A stretch of 11,519 bases of DNA from JACJXF01 sp964349045 (GTDB taxonomy: Bacteria > Bacteroidota > Bacteroidia > Bacteroidales > GCA-2748055). Under the pieces are notes generated by a model, which was given only the letters and a program-made list of their open reading frames with translations, had not been told where the DNA came from and ran no database searches. The translations under genes and the position numbers were made by a program. The stretch is from the NCBI GenBank assembly GCA_964349045.1, contig CAYGFI010000156.1, positions 1 to 11,519 of the forward strand, written 5' to 3'. Below, piece by piece: positions 7,324-11,519 of this stretch (within the stretch, counting starts at the first letter, position 1; every line of letters starts with the position of its first letter).

Positions 7324-9477
7324 CTACTCCTCATCTTCTCCCTCATCATAGGCCTTAAGAAGCGCTTCCTGTACATCGCCCGGAACCTGGGCATATTCGA
7401 GGAATTTCATGGAATAGATTGCACGACCGCTGGTTATTGAACTCAGGGCCGTTGAATATTTGTTCATTTCAGCAAGAGGAACCTTGGCAGTGATTTTCTC
7501 AAAGCCTCTTTCGCTGCTCATTCCCTGAACGATTGCTCTTCTGCCCTGAAGGTCGCTCATCACGTCACCCATCCGGTCACCGGGAACCAGAACCTCAACC
7601 AGGTAAATGGGTTCAAGAATTTTCGGTCCGGCGGCCTTAAAAGCCTGACTGAATGCATTTCTTCCGGCAAGACGGAAAGAAATTTCGTTTGAATCAACGG
7701 GGTGCATTTTCCCGTCATAAACAAAAACACGGATGTCCCTGGCATAGGAACCGGTAAGCGGACCTGTTTCCAGTTTTTCCATGATCCCTTTAAGGATAGC
7801 CGGCATAAACCTCGCGTCAATGGATCCACCAACGATACAGTTATAATAAACTAATTTTCCGCCCCAGGGGAGTTCATGTTCTTCTTTACCACGAAGCGAT
7901 AATTTCATTTCCTTGCCATTGGCTTTAAAAGTCGCGGGTTCAACAGCTCCCTCGATAAAAGGCTCAATCAACATATGTACCTCTCCGAACTGTCCGGAAC
8001 CTCCCGACTGTTTCTTGTGCCGGTAGTCGGCCTGGGCTGATCTGGTAATGGTCTCCCTGTAAGGAATTTTCGGGGTAAGGTACTCGGTTTCGATTTTAAA
8101 GACGTTATCAAGATGCCATTTAACTATATTTAAATGGTATTCTCCCTGGCCATAAAGGAGTATCTGTTTTAGTTCTTTGGAGTATTCTATAATCAAAGTG
8201 GGATCCTCTTCATGAATCCGGTTTAGCGCTTCTCCCAGTTTTTCATCGTCGCTTTCGCTTAGCGCTTTAATGGCAGTGCGATATTTGGGTTCAGGAAAAG
8301 GAATATTTCCAAAGCGGATATTACTGTTAGTAGTAAGAGTATCGTTATTCCTGGTTGCTTTAAGCTTAACGGTTGCCCCGATATCTCCGGCGACCATTTT
8401 TGTCATTTTAATTCTGTTTCTGCCGGCGGTGGCGAAAATCTGCGAAATCCTTTCTTTATTGGATGTACGCGAATTAGTAAGATCCATGCCTTCAGAAATC
8501 TCCCCCGACATAACTTTAAAAAAGTTAACCTCCCCGATATGAGATTCGACAGTGGTTTTAAATACAAATAAAGCAGCAGGGCCTTTTGGATCACATTTAA
8601 TTTCCTTACCTGATGTGTCTTTCGGAGCAGGCATCTGATCGGGAGAAGGAGCTACATTACAAATGAATTCAAGGAGTCTGCCGGCACCCATATTTTTCTT
8701 TCCGGAGGTGCAGAAAACCGGGTACATACCGCGGTTGATCAATCCGGCATGAATACCTTTCCTCATTTCATCTTCGGTAAGCGTTTCTTTTTCAAAAAAG
8801 AGTTCCATCAGGCTTTCGTCGTTCTCAGCTGCTTTTTCAATCAGTTCACCTTTTAATTCTTCAGCTTTTCCGGTTTCTGAGGCAGGAATATCCATTATCT
8901 GAGGTTTGCCGCCATCGGCAGGGTATTTATATAATTTCATTTTTATCAGGTCCACTATGGAATCAAATCCCGGGCCGGCATTAACCGGGTACTGAACAAT
9001 GGCAATTTTCCCTTTAAACCGGTCATTAAGCATTTCGAGAGCTTTATCATAATTGGCCTTATCATGATCGAGGTGATTAATAACGATGACCATGGGCTTT
9101 TCAAATTTTTCTACCCAGCGGTTATGAATTTCCGTACCCACCTCAATACCATTCTGGGCATTAATCAGGAGAAGGGCCGTATCGGCAATATGCAGGCCCG
9201 AAATGGTTCCTCCGACAAAATCATCTGAACCCGGAACATCAATAAAATTTATCTTCTTATCGTTATATTCAGCATATAAAACTGTTGAAAAAACGGATGT
9301 CTGGTTCTCATGTTCAATCAGATTATGGTCCGATACCGTATTCTTTGCTGCTGTGTCTCCCCGGCGATCGATAACACCACCTTCAAAAAGCATGCTTTCG
9401 GCCAGGGTAGTCTTTCCTGAGCCTGAATTTCCAAGGAGCACAATGTTCTTAATCTGGTTAGTAAGGTACGTTTTCAT
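7324..9477 (-). CDS. Elongation factor G paralogue (EF-G2-like) lacking the catalytic His
   Basis: The 717-residue protein has the full EF-G layout. It begins with the G domain (P-loop GNSGSGKT 16-23, G3 DVPGSDDF 80-87, G4 NHLD 134-137). Domain II covers about 300-390, domain III about 395-470, and domain IV about 470-590 with the conserved GGSGQFGEV (492-500). Domain V is about 595-690 (GDRMGDVMSDLQGRR, FLEYAQVPG), with an acidic tail DEGEDEE. It departs from true EF-G where GTP hydrolysis occurs: DTPGHVDF has become DVPGSDDF, so Ser84 replaces the catalytic His (E. coli His92). The switch I motif RGITI is absent and NKMD has become NHLD. It is therefore not the housekeeping FusA. A Bacteroides EF-G paralogue (EF-G2) is known to support translation without GTP hydrolysis and to aid gut colonisation; this protein probably belongs to that group. 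It has its own promoter upstream and stands alone. Confidence 0.9.
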   Translation of the reverse strand: MKTYLTNQIKNIVLLGNSGSGKTTLAESMLFEGGVIDRRGDTAAKNTVSDHNLIEHENQTSVFSTVLYAEYNDKKINFIDVPGSDDFVGGTISGLHIADTALLLINAQNGIEVGTEIHNRWVEKFEKPMVIVINHLDHDKANYDKALEMLNDRFKGKIAIVQYPVNAGPGFDSIVDLIKMKLYKYPADGGKPQIMDIPASETGKAEELKGELIEKAAENDESLMELFFEKETLTEDEMRKGIHAGLINRGMYPVFCTSGKKNMGAGRLLEFICNVAPSPDQMPAPKDTSGKEIKCDPKGPAALFVFKTTVESHIGEVNFFKVMSGEISEGMDLTNSRTSNKERISQIFATAGRNRIKMTKMVAGDIGATVKLKATRNNDTLTTNSNIRFGNIPFPEPKYRTAIKALSESDDEKLGEALNRIHEEDPTLIIEYSKELKQILLYGQGEYHLNIVKWHLDNVFKIETEYLTPKIPYRETITRSAQADYRHKKQSGGSGQFGEVHMLIEPFIEGAVEPATFKANGKEMKLSLRGKEEHELPWGGKLVYYNCIVGGSIDARFMPAILKGIMEKLETGPLTGSYARDIRVFVYDGKMHPVDSNEISFRLAGRNAFSQAFKAAGPKILEPIYLVEVLVPGDRMGDVMSDLQGRRAIVQGMSSERGFEKITAKVPLAEMNKYSTALSSITSGRAIYSMKFLEYAQVPGDVQEALLKAYDEGEDEE

Positions 9478-9556
9478 TTCGTAGAATAAAGGTTATTGTA
9501 TATAGTTTATATTTACTTTAATTCCGGTATAAAATGAGGTATTTTTTAGGCAAATG

Positions 9557-9586
9557 CAAATGTAGTAATTTTTATAATTCCACCAA
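9557..9586 (-). promoter_or_regulatory. Promoter of the EF-G paralogue
   Basis: On the minus strand, TTG (9584-9586) is followed after 19 nt by TACATTTG (9557-9564), an exact Bacteroidota -33/-7 pair. The predicted transcript start lies near 9550, giving a leader of roughly 70 nt before the ATG at 9477. This is the best promoter in the window together with that of DUF4290. Confidence 0.65.
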
Positions 9587-9675
9587 GATGGGGAAAAAAC
9601 TTCAAAAAAAAGTGTTTTTCGGGGGAGTTTTATTTAATAAACTGAGAGGTATTTTTCAATTGAGACATTTAAGGG

Positions 9676-9765
9676 ATGGCAAAAGCCGGGAAAAAACGTT
9701 TTTCCGGCAGAGCAGCGGTAAAAGTCTTTGTGAGGAAGGGCAAATCGGGGGAATATCAGAAATAA
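9676..9765 (+). CDS. Possible small basic peptide (29 residues), unconfirmed
   Basis: A short frame from ATG 9676 to TAA 9765 would encode MAKAGKKRFSGRAA followed by VKVFVRKGKSGEYQK. It has about nine Lys/Arg residues in 29 and only one Glu, so it is strongly basic, as are many ribosome- or nucleic-acid-binding small proteins. It does not match the small ribosomal protein bTHX that I can recall. AAGGG touches the ATG directly, too close for a normal ribosome binding site, and no exact -7 box precedes it. A strong hairpin lies inside the frame. It may be chance; I give it only as a candidate. Confidence 0.22.
   Translation: MAKAGKKRFSGRAAVKVFVRKGKSGEYQK
9685..9708. other. Strong hairpin of unknown role
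   Basis: A 24-nt inverted repeat can form a 10-bp stem (GCCGG pairs with CCGGC, then a G-T wobble and four A-T pairs) closed by the loop AACG. On the plus strand no T-tract follows. On the minus strand the stem is followed by TTTTGCC, a short T-run, so it could weakly end leftward transcription before it reaches the EF-G paralogue promoter. It lies inside the candidate small frame. Confidence 0.4.
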
Positions 9766-9962
9766 CCTGAAAGTTTTCGTTCAGAATTCTTTTTCAGGAT
9801 TTATCCGGAATTCAAAAAAAACCTTTACTTTTAATAGAGTATGATTTTTTAAGGCATACAATACTGTTTTGGAGTTGTTGTACTGATAGTGGGATATATT
9901 GGAACGTTACCGCCAAGCGAAACAAAGAAAACTACTTATCCATAAGTAATTGAGAAATTAAT

Positions 9963-9970
9963 TATCTTTG
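9963..9970 (+). promoter_or_regulatory. -7 promoter box of the MNT-HEPN pair, predicted leaderless
   Basis: TATCTTTG is an exact TAnnTTTG box ending only 5 nt before the ATG at 9976. No TTG lies at the usual -33 distance (around 9941-9944). The expected transcript start falls at or next to the A of the ATG, so the message would have essentially no leader and no ribosome binding site. Confidence 0.5.
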
Positions 9971-9975
9971 CACTT

Positions 9976-10296
9976 ATGAGTCCAAGGAATAAAATATTAA
10001 AGATGATAACTGAACTGGCATTATCTAAATATCCAGACGCAGAAATATACCTTTATGGATCTCAAGCGCGAGGTAACGCAAAAAAGCTATCTGACTGGGA
10101 CCTTTTGATATTGTTGAATAAAAAAGAGATTTCTTTTGAAATTGAAACAAAGCTCATGGATGATTTTTATGAACTTGAACTTGAAACAGGTGAAATTTTT
10201 TCACCATTAGTTTATTCTAAAACCGATTGGACACAAAATCATTCATTGACAGCTTTATTCCAAAACATTAAAAAAGAAGGGCTTAGAATAAAATGA
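9976..10296 (+). CDS. MNT-type minimal nucleotidyltransferase (putative MntA-like antitoxin)
   Basis: This 106-residue protein of the DNA polymerase beta-like nucleotidyltransferase superfamily contains the exact GS-x10-D-x-D signature. Gly28-Ser29 sits in LYGSQARG, with Asp40 and Asp42 in SDWDLLI. The third metal-binding acidic residue should lie in the strand around 68-80 (ELETGEIFSPLVY) but cannot be assigned surely. The small size fits the MNT class that pairs with HEPN proteins. In studied HepT/MntA pairs the MNT protein adds AMP groups to a tyrosine of the HEPN toxin and so silences it. The stop overlaps the HEPN start by 4 nt (ATGA), showing tight coupling. Here the nucleotidyltransferase comes first, unlike the best-known pair, in which the toxin comes first. 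Its base composition is visibly more A+T rich than uvrD or murA, suggesting transfer. Confidence 0.9.
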   Translation: MSPRNKILKMITELALSKYPDAEIYLYGSQARGNAKKLSDWDLLILLNKKEISFEIETKLMDDFYELELETGEIFSPLVYSKTDWTQNHSLTALFQNIKKEGLRIK

Positions 10297-10706
10297 CCGG
10301 CACAAAAAGTGATTTAATAAAATATCGACTTTCTCGTGCTCGGGAGACACTTGAAGATGCCAGAATCTTGGCGGATAAAAAAAGGTGGAACTCAACAATT
10401 AACAGACTTTATTATGCTTGCTATTATGCTGTGACAGCATTACTCCTTCACTCAGATTTGAACGCTACAACCCATAATGGCGTTAAATCTCTATTCTCAG
10501 AAGAATATATCAAAACTGGATTATTTCCGAAAGATTTGGGTAAAATATATTCTCAACTCTTCACTTGGCGTCAAAAAGGCGATTATGACGATTTATTTGA
10601 TTTTGATCAGGGAAAAGTATTACCCTATTTTGATCCAACTCAAGAACTTATCGAAATTGCAGATTCAATAATTTCTAAATTATCGCCTGGCGGTAACAAC
10701 ATCTAA
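10293..10706 (+). CDS. HEPN domain protein (putative HepT-like toxin partner)
   Basis: This 137-residue, all-helical HEPN protein (PF05168 type) has the typical N-terminal helix pair (YRLSRARETLEDARILADKK, 11-30) and the NRLYYACYYAVTALL core (37-51). Many HEPN toxins are RNases with an R-x4-6-H motif. Here the matching place is RQKGDYDD (93-100), so Arg93 is kept but the His position is Tyr98. This RxxxDY form is common in the minimal HEPN branch linked to MNT proteins. It may mean the protein is not a standard RNase, or that it acts as the partner or substrate of the nucleotidyltransferase. The ATG overlaps the MNT stop by 4 nt. The pair has no other genes with it and ends in a structured spacer. 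Confidence 0.88.
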   Translation: MTGTKSDLIKYRLSRARETLEDARILADKKRWNSTINRLYYACYYAVTALLLHSDLNATTHNGVKSLFSEEYIKTGLFPKDLGKIYSQLFTWRQKGDYDDLFDFDQGKVLPYFDPTQELIEIADSIISKLSPGGNNI

Positions 10707-10791
10707 ACCCAATGCGGGCAGGTCGTTGGTATGCTAATGTCAGTTTTTTAATTTAGCTTTATTCTCGTTTGATAGGAATCGCTTCGAAAGC

Positions 10792-10812
10792 CAGCAGTGG
10801 GCCTAGCTGCTG
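10792..10812. repeat. CAGCAG/CTGCTG inverted repeat in the spacer
   Basis: CAGCAG (10792-10797) and CTGCTG (10807-10812) form a 6-bp stem around the 9-nt loop TGGGCCTAG. No T-run follows (the next bases are CACGTTGG), so it is a weak candidate for ending the MNT-HEPN transcript. It could also be a folding site for recombination. Confidence 0.45.
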
Positions 10813-10872
10813 CACGTTGGCAGTCATTGTAATGCGACACCGCAAACAAAAACTACAAGACAAAAAATATCA

Positions 10873-10880
10873 TAACTTTG
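10873..10880 (+). promoter_or_regulatory. -7 promoter box of the BRO-N gene
   Basis: TAACTTTG is an exact TAnnTTTG box 41 nt before the ATG at 10922. No TTG is present at the -33 distance. The predicted leader is about 35 nt and A+G rich (AACAGAGAGACAG at 10891-10903), without a clear ribosome binding site next to the ATG. Confidence 0.45.
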
Positions 10881-10921
10881 GACGGATAATAACAGAGAGA
10901 CAGAATAGAAGACATTAAATT

Positions 10922-11443
10922 ATGCGTAATGCAAAAATATCCATACGTTTTTTTGATGATCGCGAAGTGCGAGCCGTTTGGGACGAACAAAACGCCAGGT
11001 GGTGGTTTAGCGTCCTGGATATTATAGCTGTGCTGACCGATCAGGACGACTACACCAAAACCCGGAATTATTGGAAGTATCTTAAAACCAAGTTGAAGAA
11101 AGAAAATAGCCAAGTGGTTAGTGCTACTACCCAGTTGAAATTTCTTGCACCGGACGGAAAAAAGCGTTTAGCTGATATGCTCGATTACACTGGTATTATT
11201 GCCTTAGGCAAAGAATTCCCAGGCAAAAAGGCAAACCGATTTATTGAGTGGTTTATATACAGTGATGAAAGCATAGACGGAAAAAGCAAAACAAAAGCAT
11301 ATATGAACGCAATGATGCAAAGTCCAATAAAAAGTAATGCTCTAAAGACTCTTTTGAATAATGCGCTCACCACCAAAATAAATGACCGCGAAATGTTTAT
11401 AAAAGGCATTGACTACTCCTATTACTATGAAGAAAATGATTAA
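10922..11443 (+). CDS. BRO-N domain protein (phage antirepressor-like)
   Basis: This 173-residue protein carries a BRO family N-terminal domain (PF02498) over about residues 10-112. Its marks are VRAVWDEQNARWWFSVLDIIAVLT, the NYWKYLKTKLKKE helix (49-61), LKFLAPDGKKRLADML (72-87) and the KKANRFIEWF end (102-111). BRO-N is a DNA-binding domain common in phage antirepressors and mobile elements. The following linker, SIDGKSKTKAY, resembles the one I recall from Bacteroidota BRO-N proteins fused to a Fic domain. Here, however, the protein ends after about 50 more residues, with a tail KGIDYSYYYEEND and no Fic HPFx motif. The stop overlaps the next frame by 8 nt. The role may be regulation of a mobile element or of the partner gene. 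A+T-rich composition fits an acquired gene. Confidence 0.85.
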   Translation: MRNAKISIRFFDDREVRAVWDEQNARWWFSVLDIIAVLTDQDDYTKTRNYWKYLKTKLKKENSQVVSATTQLKFLAPDGKKRLADMLDYTGIIALGKEFPGKKANRFIEWFIYSDESIDGKSKTKAYMNAMMQSPIKSNALKTLLNNALTTKINDREMFIKGIDYSYYYEEND

Positions 11444-11519
11444 AGAAAGAATGAAACCCTCATCCACTGACGTACACAACAAGGACATGAAAATACATGA
11501 GGGTTCTCCCGCTCAAGCG
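11436..11519 (+). CDS. Start of a gene cut by the window end, unknown function
   Basis: A frame opens at ATG 11436, overlapping the BRO-N stop by 8 nt (ATGATTAA), and stays open for all 28 codons to the window edge. It would begin MIKERMKPSSTDVHNKDM and continue KIHEGSPAQA. A second ATG at 11451 is an alternative start. The tight overlap suggests translational coupling to the BRO-N gene, as in two-gene accessory modules. The fragment is too short to name, and it could still be a chance frame. Confidence 0.4.
   Translation, partial: MIKERMKPSSTDVHNKDMKIHEGSPAQA

Larger units (their letters stand above)
9478..9975. other. Long intergenic region between EF-G paralogue and accessory region
   Basis: These 498 nt hold the EF-G paralogue promoter (9557-9586), a possible 29-codon gene (9676-9765), a strong hairpin (9685-9708), and the leader and -7 box of the MNT gene (9904-9970). 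A longer frame at 9534-9770 would overlap the EF-G promoter and has a composition unlike a real protein. Many A and T runs are present. No RNA gene or known riboswitch was recognised. Confidence 0.5.
10707..10921. other. Structured spacer between two accessory modules
   Basis: This 215-nt gap has no gene. It holds two copies of a motif, CGTTGG followed by TAATG (10724-10739 and 10815-10834), a hairpin with stem CAGCAG/CTGCTG (10792-10797 and 10807-10812, 9-nt loop), a small hairpin GCTT/AAGC (10781-10791), and the -7 box of the next gene. It looks like a module border. It does not match the RYYYAAC/GTTRRRY ends of a standard integron attC site. Confidence 0.5.

Noticed and set aside
9534..9770. 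A 78-codon plus-strand frame upstream of the MNT gene
   Set aside because: It would overlap the EF-G paralogue promoter on the other strand, runs through A/T tracts, and its product has odd composition with no recognisable motif.
10701..10840. Standard integron attC site
   Set aside because: No matching RYYYAAC and GTTRRRY pair with the expected inner repeats could be found, and no integrase gene is in the window.
11455..11505. Inverted repeat AACCCTCAT/ATGAGGGTT considered as a terminator or element end
   Set aside because: The 33-nt loop is too long for a terminator, no T-run follows, and it lies inside the open frame that continues to the window edge. It could matter if that frame proves false.

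Overview
The window looks like a chromosomal piece of a Bacteroidota bacterium, probably of the Bacteroidales/Marinilabiliales kind. Four things support this: the MurA sequence type, a DUF4290 gene directly before murA, a secreted protein with a type IX secretion (T9SS) type-B sorting domain, and several exact TAnnTTTG -7 promoter boxes (two of them with a TTG -33 element 19-20 nt away). No rRNA, tRNA, CRISPR array or transposase gene was seen.

Left part (1-5360): four genes run leftwards. A divergent ThyA-fold thymidylate synthase homologue (4473-5360) is followed after 35 nt by a UvrD/PcrA-type DNA helicase with a GTG start (2146-4437). After another 35 nt comes a DUF4290 gene (1505-2110), 6 nt from murA (194-1498). 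A good promoter overlaps the end of the helicase gene and should drive DUF4290-murA. It also shows that DUF4290 starts at the ATG at 2110, not at an upstream TTG. MurA carries Asp121 where fosfomycin-sensitive enzymes have Cys.

Middle part (5361-9975): a non-coding gap leads into a rightward T9SS cargo gene (5792-7168) that appears to use a TTG start. It converges on a leftward EF-G paralogue (7324-9477) whose catalytic His is Ser. The 155-nt gap between the convergent genes is made of degenerate tandem repeats. The EF-G paralogue has a clear promoter at 9557-9586. About 500 nt follow with no convincing gene, apart from one possible 29-residue basic peptide and a strong hairpin.

Right part (about 9900 to the end): an accessory region visibly richer in A+T in its genes. 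It holds a MNT-type nucleotidyltransferase and HEPN pair (9976-10706, 4-nt overlap), resembling HepT/MntA toxin-antitoxin modules. After a structured 215-nt spacer comes a BRO-N domain gene (10922-11443), whose end overlaps a further frame running off the window. Each module is preceded by a similar leader (ACGTT ... GCGA ... AAAACTAC) and an exact -7 box. This suggests self-contained, cassette-like units inserted beside conserved housekeeping genes; it is the most unusual feature of the window but remains inference.
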